Positions 18,330 through 27,402 of a stretch of 64,000 nt of DNA are shown piece after piece; the first letter of the stretch is position 1; each line of letters begins with the position of its first letter. A program made the translations under genes and the position numbers. The DNA comes from Myxococcus qinghaiensis. Its GTDB lineage: Bacteria > Myxococcota > Myxococcia > Myxococcales > Myxococcaceae. Where the stretch lies: NCBI RefSeq assembly GCF_024198215.1, contig NZ_JAKCFA010000018.1, forward strand, positions 62,001-126,000, in the 5' to 3' direction. The notes beneath the pieces were generated by a model. It worked only from the letters and a program-made list of their open reading frames with translations, had not been told where the DNA came from and did not search any database.

Positions 18330-18632
18330 TCAGGCTCTGGGCGGCTGGAAGATGTCGGCGGCCAGCCCGGAGAGGACCGGCTCGTCCACGCGGCCAGGAA
18401 CGGGGAGCGGAGCGGGCACGGCGGCGAGGTCCTGCATGAAGGGAACCGGCGCCGGAGTGGCCCTCAGCGGACAGCATGGACACAGGACGCAACTGGGAGC
18501 GCAGTCGGTGCACTCGTCGTCCTCTTCCTCCGCGCAGTCGGCGTGCGTGTCCGAGGCGAAGGCCAGCGTCTGAAAGACGCCGCCCGTCATCAGGACCAGG
18601 AGCACGGCCAGGAATCGCAGGAGGAACCGCAT
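18330..18632 (-). CDS. Small Cys-rich exported protein of the metal-efflux locus
   Basis: The product has 100 residues, with a signal peptide at about 1-26 (cleavage near AFAS). The mature protein contains an acidic and cysteine-rich block (CAEEEDDECTDC then CVLCPCCP, residues about 33-55) and a Pro/Ala-rich tail. Such small proteins are frequently found at the head of czc-type operons. The cysteines and acids suggest metal binding. No enzyme motif is visible. Confidence 0.75.
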   Translation of the reverse strand: MRFLLRFLAVLLVLMTGGVFQTLAFASDTHADCAEEEDDECTDCAPSCVLCPCCPLRATPAPVPFMQDLAAVPAPLPVPGRVDEPVLSGLAADIFQPPRA

Positions 18633-18667
18633 CCACCCGCTGGCTTAGCCAGGACGGAGGGTCTGAG

Positions 18668-19180
18668 TCAATTCGCCGAGCCGGAGGCACGGCCCTCGGG
18701 AGGGAGCATCAGCTTCTCCAGGAGGCGCCGCATGGCCCGGGAGTCCCAGTCACGAGGGCCCGGGAAGCGGGCGACCAGCCGGCCTTCGACGATGAGGAGG
18801 CTGGTCGGGAGCAGCTCCACCCCGAATGAATGGGCGACCTGCTTGCCTGGGTCCAGCCGCACGCGCAGCTCGGGAGGCGGAGGGCCCTCGAAGAACGACT
18901 CCACGGCGGCGAGGTCCGTGTCGTGGCTGAAGACGACGACCTGGAGTCCCTTGGGAGGTGCCTCGGCCAGGGCTTGGAGCTGCGGTGTCTCCCTGCGGCA
19001 GGGCGGGCACCAGGACGCCCAGAACACCACCAGCAGTGCCCGTGCGTCCGGTGCGTCCTCGAGGGCCGGCGCGGCGCCTTCGACGCGGACGTAGCTGGGA
19101 GGTGGCTCGCTCCGGCAGGCCCAGGCCATCATGGCGAGCACACAGAGCGCCAGCGCCTGCCAGGGGGGATGGTTGCGCAT
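18668..19180 (-). CDS. TlpA-like thioredoxin-fold lipoprotein
   Basis: The product has 170 residues. ATG 19180 is chosen because it gives a lipoprotein signal ending MAWAC (Cys22). The thioredoxin-type active site is WASWCPPC (C58, C61) after a hydrophobic strand, with the conserved LPTS turn (cis-Pro) near 127. It is probably a periplasmic disulfide reductase. It precedes the Cys-rich protein gene by 35 bp on the same strand, so it may keep the cysteine-rich metal proteins reduced. That link is inference from position. Confidence 0.88.
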   Translation of the reverse strand: MRNHPPWQALALCVLAMMAWACRSEPPPSYVRVEGAAPALEDAPDARALLVVFWASWCPPCRRETPQLQALAEAPPKGLQVVVFSHDTDLAAVESFFEGPPPPELRVRLDPGKQVAHSFGVELLPTSLLIVEGRLVARFPGPRDWDSRAMRRLLEKLMLPPEGRASGSAN

Positions 19181-19274
19181 CACGACGGAAGGTAGCGCGG
19201 GCCTGGGGCCCATGCCACGTCGGCACGCAATTGAAGTCGTCCCTGTTCGTGCCTGGGGGTGGATGTGGGTCTGG

Positions 19275-19293
19275 ACCGACCAGTCCGGTCGGT
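19275..19293. promoter_or_regulatory. Inverted repeat resembling a TetR-type operator
   Basis: ACCGACC and GGTCGGT form perfect 7-base arms around AGTCC. The site is 32 bp upstream of the serine hydrolase start and 95 bp from the TlpA-like start. ACCGAC half-sites with twofold symmetry are common among TetR-family targets. No tetR gene is adjacent. Confidence 0.5.
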
Positions 19294-19325
19294 GCTGGCG
19301 GTTCGAGTTTTCGAGGGAGCCCTGA

Positions 19326-20792
19326 ATGAAGCGTGGATGGATGGATGTTGGAGTCGTCGCGGGACTGGCGCTGTTGCTCGCGGTGTCGTCGGCGGGGGCG
19401 GCGAGTCGGAAGGACTCGATTGATCGCCTGGCGGCGAAGTACACCGAGCTGAAGCAGTTCAACGGAGCGCTGCTGGTCGCCGACGAGAAGGGCATCATCC
19501 TCAAGAAGGGGTATGGCCAGGCGAACTTCGAGTGGCAGATACCGGTGACGCCGGACACGAAGTTCCGCATCGGCTCCGTCACCAAGCAGTTCACCGCCGT
19601 CCTCATCCTGAAGCTCGTGGAAGAGGGCAAGGTGGGGCTCGAGGACCCGATCACGAAGCACCTGCCGGACTACCGCAAGGACACGGGCGCGCGCATCACG
19701 GTGACGCACCTGCTGAACCACACGTCGGGCATCCCCAGCTACACGTCGCGGCCGGACTTCGGTGAGAAGGTCTCCCGCAATCCGTACAAGGTGGCGGACT
19801 TCGTGAAGCAGTTCGCCAGTGGCGACCTGGAGTTCGAGCCGGGGTCCAAGTACGAGTACAACAACTCGGGTTACTTCCTCCTGGGCGCCATCATCGAGAA
19901 GGTGACGGGCAAGACCTACGCGCAGGTGCTGCGCGAGCGCATCTTCGAGCCGCTGGGGATGAAGAACACGGGCTACGACGTGTCGGAGACGCTGCTGGCG
20001 AAGCGCGCGAGCGGCTACGAGCGCAACCCGGATGGGTTCGTGAATGCGGCGTACCTGGACATGGGCCTGCCGTACGCGGCCGGGTCGATGTACTCGACGG
20101 TGGAGGACCTCTACCTGTGGGACCGCGCGCTCCACGGGGACAAGGTGCTGCCGGCGGCGCTGAAGCAGAAGATGTTCACCCCGGGGCTGGGCGACTACGG
20201 CTTCGGTTGGAACCTGGAGCCGACCCAGCTGGATGACGGGAAGACGAAGGTCGCGACCACGAGCCACGGCGGCGGCATCAACGGCTTCAGCGCGTTTCTG
20301 ATGCGCGTGCCGGAGAAGAAGGAGGTCGTCATCGTCCTGAGCAACGTGGGGCGCGGAGTGCGGGCGCGCAGCCTGGCCGCGGGAGTCCTGAGCGTCCTGC
20401 ACGGTGTCACGCCCCAGACGCCGCTGAAGCCGATTGGCGAGGTGGTGTGGGAGTCGCTCTCCAAGGGAACCGCCACGGACGCCATCACCCAGTACAAGGC
20501 GGTCAAGGCGAAGAAGCCCACCGAGTACTTCTTCGGTGCGGGAGAGCTCAACAGCGTCGGCTATCGACTGATGCAGGGGGGGCGTCTGCCGGAGGCCATT
20601 GAGATCTTCAAGTTCAACGTGGAGCTGTTCCCGCAGGATGGGAACGTCCATGACAGCCTGGGCGAGGCGTATCTGGCCCACGGCGACAAGGTCCAGGCCG
20701 TGACGAGCTATCGCCGCTCGCTGGAGCTGGACCCCACGAACACGAACGCGGAGAAGGTGCTCAAGCAGCTCGAGCAGCCCGCGGCGAAGTAG
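19326..20792 (+). CDS. Serine hydrolase, class C beta-lactamase-like, with C-terminal TPR
   Basis: The product has 488 residues with a signal peptide (cleavage near SAGAAS, about 26). The penicillin-recognising fold is complete: SVTK (S84, K87), the YNN box at 178-180 and HGGG near 315 in place of the KTG box. Residues about 400-480 are two TPR-like helix pairs (AGELNSVGYRLMQGGRLPEA, DSLGEAYLAHGD). Such proteins act in the periplasm as D-Ala peptidases, esterases or beta-lactamase-like enzymes; the substrate cannot be told. The inverted repeat at 19275 suggests repressor control. Confidence 0.92.
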   Translation: MKRGWMDVGVVAGLALLLAVSSAGAASRKDSIDRLAAKYTELKQFNGALLVADEKGIILKKGYGQANFEWQIPVTPDTKFRIGSVTKQFTAVLILKLVEEGKVGLEDPITKHLPDYRKDTGARITVTHLLNHTSGIPSYTSRPDFGEKVSRNPYKVADFVKQFASGDLEFEPGSKYEYNNSGYFLLGAIIEKVTGKTYAQVLRERIFEPLGMKNTGYDVSETLLAKRASGYERNPDGFVNAAYLDMGLPYAAGSMYSTVEDLYLWDRALHGDKVLPAALKQKMFTPGLGDYGFGWNLEPTQLDDGKTKVATTSHGGGINGFSAFLMRVPEKKEVVIVLSNVGRGVRARSLAAGVLSVLHGVTPQTPLKPIGEVVWESLSKGTATDAITQYKAVKAKKPTEYFFGAGELNSVGYRLMQGGRLPEAIEIFKFNVELFPQDGNVHDSLGEAYLAHGDKVQAVTSYRRSLELDPTNTNAEKVLKQLEQPAAK

Positions 20793-20805
20793 CGCTGACG
20801 CAGAG

Positions 20806-20838
20806 ACTCCCGCAGGGCCTGGTGGGCTCCGCGGGAGT
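20806..20838 (+). terminator. Possible terminator hairpin after the serine hydrolase
   Basis: ACTCCCGC and GCGGGAGT form a perfect 8-bp stem with a 17-base loop, beginning 14 bp after the stop codon. No T run follows, so the call is weak. Confidence 0.35.
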
Positions 20839-20851
20839 AGGCTTCGTGTCC

Positions 20852-21133
20852 ATGAGCGACTCGGTGCTGTACCGGCCCTTCGACATCGTCCGACGCCTCA
20901 GGACTGAAGTGGCCGTCATCTACCGCTGTGTCGAGGTGCTTCCCGGACGTGGCTTCATGGTCCAGAGCGCTGACAGGGTCTATTTGCCCGTGGACCGAGA
21001 GCTTCTCCGACGTCACGAGCAGCAATTCTGGGAGCTGTTTTGCGAAGAGGCGCCAGAGGTGAGGAGCGGGCTGTTCGCGACCGTTGAGCAGGCAATCGCT
21101 TCGTTCGATGCCGACTTCAACATCGAACACTGA
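20852..21133 (+). CDS. Small conserved-type hypothetical protein
   Basis: The product has 93 residues. ATG 20852 is chosen over an upstream GTG at 20822 because the latter lies within a hairpin and gives a Gly/Val extension that looks untranslated. The protein has no signal peptide or membrane helix. It has strands in the first half (VAVIYRCVEVLPGRGFMVQSADRVYLPVD) and an acidic helical second half (EQQFWELFCEEAP). The family is not recognised. It is convergent with the zinc-ribbon membrane protein gene. Confidence 0.65.
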   Translation: MSDSVLYRPFDIVRRLRTEVAVIYRCVEVLPGRGFMVQSADRVYLPVDRELLRRHEQQFWELFCEEAPEVRSGLFATVEQAIASFDADFNIEH

Positions 21134-21250
21134 GCGGTCGCCCAGGCGTCATGCGCGAGGATGAAGCGGAGGCGCGGGTGACGCTCCCTCGGGTTCAACG
21201 AGGTGATGAAGCTCGCTCGCGCGCGACGGAAGCCTGCTCGAACGACAAGC

Positions 21251-22615
21251 TCACCGCCTGCGCGGCTTCACTTCCTCTACCTCGTCGTCTGGCCCCATGT
21301 CGTCCGGGTCCGGCTCCGGCTCGTCGTCCGGGCGCGTGGCGTATGAGCCCGGCTCGTCGTCCGGCCCCATGGCATCCGGATCCGGCTCGTCGTCCATGCG
21401 CTCCGTCTCGTCCAGGCCGTCGTCATACGCGGGCACCGGGGCCGCGTGCGCCTGCAACTGCGCCTCACGCAGCTGCCGGAACGCCTGCACCCCCACCGCG
21501 CCCAGGCCGATGACGAAGATGATGGGCCCCGGCGACAGCCGGATGTGCAGCAGCGCCCAGAGCAGGCTCACCCCCACCACACCGGCGGGAGCGAAGCGTG
21601 TCCACGCGGGCCGAAACACCTCCGGCCGCAGCGCGAGCAACCCCAGGAGAGACAGCAACAGCAACTCCACCACCACGGAGCCGGACAAGTCCCACCCGGA
21701 CAGCGTGGTGATGCCGGCGCCCGCCGTGTAGAGCACGTCGTCCGCGGCGCGCTGCGAGGGGATGACGTGCAACTCCGGAGGGCCCGCGGGCACCGGCGCA
21801 TCCGCCACCACGGGCATCGTGCTCACCGTCGCCCATGGCGCGAAGAGCGTCAGCAGGCACAGCGCCACGCCTCCCAGCGCCACCACCTCCGGAACGACCA
21901 GCAACTGCCTTCCGTCGAAGTAGCGCGCCAGCACGCCTTCCGGGCCCGCAATCACCTTGCGGTACTGGTCATGGACGATGAGGCCCGCGCCCAGCAGCCA
22001 CAGCACCGGCGTGAAGCCCAGCCCCAGCATCCGCACCGCCAGCGCCGTCAGCAGCGCCGCATACGCCGCCGGCACCTCGGCTCGATAGAGCACCGCGGGC
22101 AGGAGCTTCGTGAAGCCCGAGGCCTCGCCCGCCAGACGCAGCTCGCGCGCGAGCAGCACCACTCCGCCCACCAGGGCCAGCACCGTGCCCACCACGCCCA
22201 CGCCGTCGAAGGCGGGGAGGATGGAGAGCGCCAGCGCGAAGGCCAGCACCGCCAGCCCCACCACGCTCTGCGAGTGCGCCGGCACGCTCGCCAACCACCG
22301 GGGACCGTCGTACCTGGGCCCCGTCTGTCCCGGGTCCGTGTCCTCCGCCGTGTCGGCCGCCGCCGTCGCTGTCACCTTCGACTTCGACTTCGACTTCGCC
22401 GCAGGCGCCGGCGGCACATAGTCGACGCCCAGGCTGTGGGCCTCCGCCTCGTCGATGATATCCGACGCGTAGGACGGCTCCTCCATCGAGCGCTTGACCC
22501 GAAGCGTGGGACGAGAGCCCGTGACGCCCGGGGGAGGCTCGGGCATCTTCGCGCCGCAGTTCTCGCAATACCTCAGCCGACTGTTCGAGGCTTCGCCGCA
22601 CTCCGGGCACCGCAT
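21251..22615 (-). CDS. Zinc-ribbon membrane protein with acidic repeat tail
   Basis: The product has 454 residues. The N-terminus is a zinc ribbon (CPEC at 3-6, CENC at 17-20). A polar linker with a KSKSKSK run follows (to about 110), then about nine hydrophobic helices (about 115-390), and a very acidic C-terminus made of near-repeats of DDEPDPD and MGPDDE units. The function is unknown. The soluble ribbon and acidic tail should both face the cytoplasm if the helix count is even. It lies 106 bp upstream of ccmG on the same strand but on the far side of that gene's stop, so it is a separate downstream unit. Confidence 0.82.
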   Translation of the reverse strand: MRCPECGEASNSRLRYCENCGAKMPEPPPGVTGSRPTLRVKRSMEEPSYASDIIDEAEAHSLGVDYVPPAPAAKSKSKSKVTATAAADTAEDTDPGQTGPRYDGPRWLASVPAHSQSVVGLAVLAFALALSILPAFDGVGVVGTVLALVGGVVLLARELRLAGEASGFTKLLPAVLYRAEVPAAYAALLTALAVRMLGLGFTPVLWLLGAGLIVHDQYRKVIAGPEGVLARYFDGRQLLVVPEVVALGGVALCLLTLFAPWATVSTMPVVADAPVPAGPPELHVIPSQRAADDVLYTAGAGITTLSGWDLSGSVVVELLLLSLLGLLALRPEVFRPAWTRFAPAGVVGVSLLWALLHIRLSPGPIIFVIGLGAVGVQAFRQLREAQLQAHAAPVPAYDDGLDETERMDDEPDPDAMGPDDEPGSYATRPDDEPEPDPDDMGPDDEVEEVKPRRR

Positions 22616-22721
22616 GAACCCACCTTGCTGTGCGGAGGGCGGGGGGAGGCCCTCTCGGTCCAGCGCAAGCCAAGCGATGATACGTCGATTCCACCGGAAG
22701 CGAGAGGCCTCCGGTGAAGCG

Positions 22722-23282
22722 TTACGGCCGGGCCGCTTCGGCGGGGGACGGAGCCTCCGCGGTGGCCGTCAGCTCGCGGATGCGCCGGGTCAGCGTCTCC
22801 GGGTCGATGGGCCCCACATGCTTGCCCTGGATGGTGCCCGCCGGGCTGATGAAGTACGTCTCCGGCACACCCGCCACGCCATAGCTCACCGCCATGCGAG
22901 AGCGGGGGTCCACCAGCTGCGGGAAGCTGTATCCCTGGCGCCGCAGGAACGCGCGCGCATTGTCCTCGGAGTCCTCGAAGACGACGCCCAGGAACACCGC
23001 CTGCGAGCCGTACTCCCGCTGCCCCCACTCCAGCACCGGGTGCTCGTACTGGCAGGGCCCACACCACGACGCCCAGAAGTTGATGACCACCGGGCGGCCC
23101 TTCAGGTCCGCCAGGCTCACCTTCTCACCGGTGTCCAGCGAGCGCAGCACGAAGTCAGGCGCCGGCTTGCCCGCGAGCATGAAGGGCACCTCGTGCGGAT
23201 TGCGCCCGAAGCCCTTGGCCAGCACCACCAGCAGGCCCACGCAGAGGACGGCGAAGCCCAGCGTATAGCGCCACCGACGCAT
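22722..23282 (-). CDS. ccmG: Thiol:disulfide interchange protein CcmG/DsbE family
   Basis: The product has 186 residues, with a membrane anchor at about 6-23 and a thioredoxin fold with WCGPC (C74, C77) and the cis-Pro motif GVPETYFI used by the CcmG/ResA group. It supplies reductant for the cysteines of apocytochrome c through CcmH. Its ATG shares one base with the stop of ccmF (TGATG). It is the last gene of the ccmABCDEFG run. Confidence 0.93.
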   Translation of the reverse strand: MRRWRYTLGFAVLCVGLLVVLAKGFGRNPHEVPFMLAGKPAPDFVLRSLDTGEKVSLADLKGRPVVINFWASWCGPCQYEHPVLEWGQREYGSQAVFLGVVFEDSEDNARAFLRRQGYSFPQLVDPRSRMAVSYGVAGVPETYFISPAGTIQGKHVGPIDPETLTRRIRELTATAEAPSPAEAARP

Positions 23283-25300
23283 CAGGCAGCCCCCCGCTCC
23301 GCGTCACCACCCGGCAGGGGTGAAGCCCCCACTTCCGAGCTGGCCATCGCCACCGCCGCCCGCCGACGCGGCCACAACGCGATGAGCGTGCCCAGCACGA
23401 AGAGCGGGATGCACCACCAGATCCACCCCACCAGCGGGAAGACCCAGACATTGAAGCTCGCGTTGCCCGCCTGCTCGGAGAAGGCCATCAGGGAGATGTA
23501 GAGGTCCTCACCCGCCGTCTCGCGCACCGCGGGCGTGCCGATGGGGTCCGTGCTCCGCTCGTAGTAGTTCAGGCGGGGCTTCATTTCCTCCACCTTGCCG
23601 CCCGGCGTCGTCACCTCCACGCGCGCCGCGACGAAGGTGCGGTGCGGCTCCTCGCCGCTCATCAGCCCCTGATACTTGAGCTGGTAGCCGTCCAGCATCA
23701 TCGTCTGGCCCTTCTTCAGCGTGCCGGACGTGTGCTTCACATACGAGGACGACGCGGACACCGCGACGATGAGCATCACGATGCCCAGGTGCACCACGTA
23801 GCCGCCGAAGCGCCGCTGCGCCTTGGTGGCGCTCGTGAGCACCGCGGTGAGCAGGCCCTCCTTGCGCTCCGTCATGCGGACCCGGATGGGCGACGCCAGC
23901 TCCCGCAGCGTGACGACGGTGACGAAGCCCGCCAGCCCGAAGGTGAGCAGCGGATACACGCCGCGCAGCCCCACCGCGAAGCAGATGGCCGTGACGAGCA
24001 GGCCCACCGCCGCGGGGATGAGGAACTGCCGCCGGAGCGTGGCCTTGTCCGGCGTACCCCACGGCAGCACCGGCCCCACGCCCATCAGGAAGAGCACCGC
24101 GATGCCACCCGGCACCGCCATCTTGTTGAAGTACGGCTCACCCACGCTGACGCGCACGCCGCGCACCGCCTCGGACACCAGCGGGTAGAGCGTGCCCAGC
24201 AACACCGTGAAGGTGATCGCCACGAACACCAGGTTGTTCAGCAGGATGCTCGCCTCGCGCGACGCCAGCGAGCTCAGCCGTCCTTCGGGCACCAGCAGCG
24301 GACCGCGCACCGCCAGCAGGCCCACGCACACCACCAGCAGCACGCCCAGGAACACCAGGAACGTGGGGCCGATGTCCGACTGGGTGAAGGAGTGGACCGA
24401 GTTGAAGATGCCCGAGCGCGTCATGAACGTGCCCAGGATCGTCAGCACGAAGGACGCGAGCGCGAGCGACAGCGTCCACAGCTTCAGCATCCGCTTGCGC
24501 TCCTGCACCATCGTCGAGTGCATGAACGCCGTCGCCGTCAGCCAGGGCAGGAAGCTGGCGTTCTCCACCGGATCCCACGCCCAGTAGCCGCCCCAGCCGA
24601 GGACGGCATATGCCCACCAGGCGCCGAGGATGATGCCAATCGACAGGAACAGCCACGCCACCAGCGTCCAGCGACGCAGCGGCGCCATCCACGCCTCGCC
24701 AATCTCGCCGCGCAGCAGGCCCGCCACCGCGACGCCGAACGGCACCGTCATGCCCACGTAGCCCAGGTAGAGGAAGGGCGGGTGGATGACCATCAGGATG
24801 TGGTTCTGGAGCAGGGGATTGGGGCCGGGGCCGTCCGCCGGAACGGGCGACACGGCGCCCCAGGGGTTGGCGGGGCCCGCGATGAGGAACGCGAAGAACA
24901 CGCCCACCGCCAGCATGGTGCCCAGCGCCAGCTGCATGTAGCGCGCGTGCTCGCGGCGGTGCATCCACGCGAAGGCGGCGATGTACGCGCCCATGATGAG
25001 GCCCCAGAAGAGGATGGACCCCTCCAGCGCGCTCCACAGCGACACCACCGTGTACAACAGCGGCGTGTCCCGACTGCCCACCTGCGCCACGTACTTCACG
25101 CTGAAGTCATGCGTGATGAGCGCGTAGACCATGACGAGGTTGGCGGCCACCATGCAGCCGGCGAAGCCCCACACCGCGCGCATCACCCAGGGGAAGCCCG
25201 CTTCACTGCGGCGCAGCCCGGTGACCAAACCCACCAGCGCGCCGAAGGTCGCGAACGCGAGCCCTCCGAGCACCAGCCCGTATCCAATCGACCCGTTCAC
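23282..25300 (-). CDS. ccmF: Haem lyase CcmF
   Basis: The product is a 672-residue protein with about 15 membrane helices. The haem-handling WWD region is present (WWAYAVLGWGGYWAWDPVEN, 228-247), as are the conserved NHILMVIHPPFLYLGYVG loop (166-183) and a periplasmic C-terminal domain at about 500-610. CcmF attaches haem to CxxCH motifs together with CcmH and CcmI, which are encoded about 14 kb away here. The start overlaps the stop of ccmE by 4 bp. Confidence 0.97.
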   Translation of the reverse strand: MNGSIGYGLVLGGLAFATFGALVGLVTGLRRSEAGFPWVMRAVWGFAGCMVAANLVMVYALITHDFSVKYVAQVGSRDTPLLYTVVSLWSALEGSILFWGLIMGAYIAAFAWMHRREHARYMQLALGTMLAVGVFFAFLIAGPANPWGAVSPVPADGPGPNPLLQNHILMVIHPPFLYLGYVGMTVPFGVAVAGLLRGEIGEAWMAPLRRWTLVAWLFLSIGIILGAWWAYAVLGWGGYWAWDPVENASFLPWLTATAFMHSTMVQERKRMLKLWTLSLALASFVLTILGTFMTRSGIFNSVHSFTQSDIGPTFLVFLGVLLVVCVGLLAVRGPLLVPEGRLSSLASREASILLNNLVFVAITFTVLLGTLYPLVSEAVRGVRVSVGEPYFNKMAVPGGIAVLFLMGVGPVLPWGTPDKATLRRQFLIPAAVGLLVTAICFAVGLRGVYPLLTFGLAGFVTVVTLRELASPIRVRMTERKEGLLTAVLTSATKAQRRFGGYVVHLGIVMLIVAVSASSSYVKHTSGTLKKGQTMMLDGYQLKYQGLMSGEEPHRTFVAARVEVTTPGGKVEEMKPRLNYYERSTDPIGTPAVRETAGEDLYISLMAFSEQAGNASFNVWVFPLVGWIWWCIPLFVLGTLIALWPRRRAAVAMASSEVGASPLPGGDAERGAA

Positions 25301-25794
25301 CGCGCCTCCGCGCCCGTCCCCGTGCTGGCCGTCGTCGTGCCCTCGGAGAGCGTCTCACGCCACTTGTTCGGATCCTCGCCCTCCTTGGGAGCGCGGTACT
25401 CGTTCGAGTGGTTCACCATCAGCCGGTTGGAGCTGAACACGCCGGACGCGTCGTAGGTGCCCTCCACCACGACGCCAATCTTGTCGCGGAACATCTGCGG
25501 CGGCGTCTCCGTGGAGCGCACCAGCACGCTGGCGGTGCCCTCGTTGGCGTCGTTGGCCACCCGGAAGTGCAGGGTGGTGTGCTCCGCGTTCCACTGGATG
25601 CTGCCCGGCTGCACCACGCCACCCAGGCGGATGGTGGCCGAGTACGCCTTCTCCCCCTGGGCCAGCATCTCCGAGGGGCTCCAGTAGTAGACGAGGTTCT
25701 CTCCGATGTTGCCGAAGGCCACGAAGCCCAGGCCAGCGCCCGCGACGAGCAGGGCTCCCAGGGCGAACAGTCGATTGCGAGCGACAGGCGTCAT
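25297..25794 (-). CDS. ccmE: Haem chaperone CcmE
   Basis: The product has 165 residues. ATG 25794 follows the ribosome site GAAGGAG formed by the end of ccmD. It has an N-terminal anchor (about 8-26), then an OB-type beta-barrel (SATIRLGGVVQPGSI, EGTYDASGVF). The covalent haem ligand motif HxxxY is intact as H129-SNE-Y133. CcmE receives haem from CcmC and carries it to CcmF. The frame remains open upstream of 25794 but that part overlaps ccmD and is not coding. Confidence 0.95.
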   Translation of the reverse strand: MTPVARNRLFALGALLVAGAGLGFVAFGNIGENLVYYWSPSEMLAQGEKAYSATIRLGGVVQPGSIQWNAEHTTLHFRVANDANEGTASVLVRSTETPPQMFRDKIGVVVEGTYDASGVFSSNRLMVNHSNEYRAPKEGEDPNKWRETLSEGTTTASTGTGAEAR

Positions 25795-25801
25795 GACAGG
25801 C

Positions 25802-25975
25802 TCACTCCTTCGCGGCCTGGGGCCGGCGCAGCCAGAGAGACAGCGAGTAAAGCACGAGCGCCACCACGGTGATGCCGTAGCAGGCCCAGACGTAGCCCCA
25901 CCCACCCTGGATGCGGCCACTTCCCACCTGGCCCGCGGCCTGGGCGAGGACTCCCAGCGTCGTCAAAGTCATCAT
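25802..25975 (-). CDS. ccmD: Haem exporter subunit CcmD
   Basis: The product is a 57-residue protein with one membrane helix (GYVWACYGITVVALVLYSL, about 27-45) and a short basic tail, the usual CcmD form. It lies 2 bp after ccmC and 7 bp before ccmE. A second ATG follows directly at 25972. CcmD helps release haem-loaded CcmE from the CcmABC complex. Confidence 0.88.
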   Translation of the reverse strand: MMTLTTLGVLAQAAGQVGSGRIQGGWGYVWACYGITVVALVLYSLSLWLRRPQAAKE

Positions 25976-25977
25976 GT

Positions 25978-26697
25978 TCAGGCCACCTTCGGGGTGTCGC
26001 GGACGGACGCCGCGGGGCCATGGCCGGGCAGCGCTTCCGGGAGGGCCACCTCCGCCTGGCGCTCGGCCATGGCGATGCGGTAGCGGTGAATCAGCATGGC
26101 GATGGTCAGCAGCAACAGACCGATGGCCGACACTCGCAGGCACAGCACCATCTGCGGATCCACCGTCTTGGGGCTCGACTGCACCTGGTGGAGGCTGCGC
26201 CACCAGCGCACGGAGAACCAGACGATGGGCAGGTTGATGGCGCCCAGGATCGCCACCACCGCGCTCCACGTCGCGCGCTTGTCCGGGTCCTCCACGAAGC
26301 GCCGCAGCACCAGGTAGCCAGTGTAGGTCACCAGCATGATGGCCTCCGACGTCAGGCGCGGATCCCACGACCAGTAGACGCCCCAGGTGGGACGTCCCCA
26401 GATGGCCCCCGTCACCATGCCCAGCGCGCCCAGCACCAGTCCGACCTCGGCCGCCGCCTCCGCCGTCGAGTCCAGCTTCCAGCTCGCCGTGGAGCGCACC
26501 AGGTACGTCACCGCCGCCACGAAGTTCAGGAACATGGCCAGCATGGCCATCCACTGAAGGGGGACGTGCACATACATGATGCGCTGTACGTCACCCATCT
26601 CCCGGTCCGGCGGTGCCCACGCCAGCCCCAGCCACCATCCGGCGGCGAGCACGCCCAGCCCCACCACCGGCAGGCCCCACTTGATGAGCTTGTTCAT
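25978..26697 (-). CDS. ccmC: Haem transporter/lyase CcmC
   Basis: The product has 239 residues with six membrane helices. The WWD-type motif reads WGRPTWGVYWSWDPR (100-114), and the conserved histidine of MYVHVP (H44) is in place. CcmC loads haem onto CcmE. A hydrophilic tail of about 25 residues ends the protein. Confidence 0.96.
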   Translation of the reverse strand: MNKLIKWGLPVVGLGVLAAGWWLGLAWAPPDREMGDVQRIMYVHVPLQWMAMLAMFLNFVAAVTYLVRSTASWKLDSTAEAAAEVGLVLGALGMVTGAIWGRPTWGVYWSWDPRLTSEAIMLVTYTGYLVLRRFVEDPDKRATWSAVVAILGAINLPIVWFSVRWWRSLHQVQSSPKTVDPQMVLCLRVSAIGLLLLTIAMLIHRYRIAMAERQAEVALPEALPGHGPAASVRDTPKVA

Positions 26698-26700
26698 CCG

Positions 26701-27402
26701 TCAGTCCTCGATGATGCGCGGGAACAGCACGAAGCCTACGCCCCAGTAAATCAGATTGAAGCCCAGCAAAAGCCCCAGCCATGAGCCCAACTGATTCATG
26801 GGGTCGCCCTGGAGAACGAGCGAGGTCGCCTTGGCCAGGGAAAGCAGGGCAGGGATGACCAGCGGGAACAATAGCAGAGGGAGGAGGACATCCCTCGCGC
26901 GGGCGTTGCTGGAAATCGCGGCGTACACCGTCCCCGGCGCGCTGAGGGCCAGGCTGCCGAGCAGCAGGACGGTTCCCAGGTCCACGAAGCCGGTGGCGAC
27001 CTTGACCCCGTAGAGGGCCACCATGACGGGGAGCAGCACGATGCCCAGGGCGATCAGCAGGAGGGCGTTGCCCAGGGCCTTGGACAGGTAGATGGCGCGC
27101 GCGTCCGCGGGGGCCAGTCGGATGCCGTCCAGGCAGGCGTTCTCGGACTCGACGCGGAAGGACTCGCCCATGGCCAGCACGCTGGCGAAGAGGATGGCGA
27201 GCCAGAAGTAGCCGCCCGCGTTCTTCTCCAGCTGGCGCGTGTCAGGCCCCAGCGCGAAGGAGAACATCAGGAGCGTGGCCAGCGCGAAGAAGATGATGGC
27301 GTTGAGGCGCGCGCGGGTGCGCCACTCGATGAGCAGGTCCTTGCGCAGGAGCGCCAGCGTGGCGCCGATGAGGCCGATGGGCCGCGGACGGGACGTGCTC
27401 AC
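26701..27402 (-). CDS. ccmB: Haem exporter permease CcmB
   Basis: The product has 233 residues and six membrane helices. GTG 27402 is chosen because it overlaps the stop of ccmA (GTGA). The start of the mature fold (LLRKDLLIEWRTRARLNAI) and the final helix are typical. CcmB is the membrane part of the CcmAB ABC transporter needed for haem release from CcmE. Confidence 0.95.
   Translation of the reverse strand: MSTSRPRPIGLIGATLALLRKDLLIEWRTRARLNAIIFFALATLLMFSFALGPDTRQLEKNAGGYFWLAILFASVLAMGESFRVESENACLDGIRLAPADARAIYLSKALGNALLLIALGIVLLPVMVALYGVKVATGFVDLGTVLLLGSLALSAPGTVYAAISSNARARDVLLPLLLFPLVIPALLSLAKATSLVLQGDPMNQLGSWLGLLLGFNLIYWGVGFVLFPRIIED

Noticed and set aside
25795-25920. Upstream extension of ccmE
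   Set aside because: The extra 42 codons overlap ccmD and lack the membrane anchor position expected. ATG 25794 has a ribosome site and the correct length.
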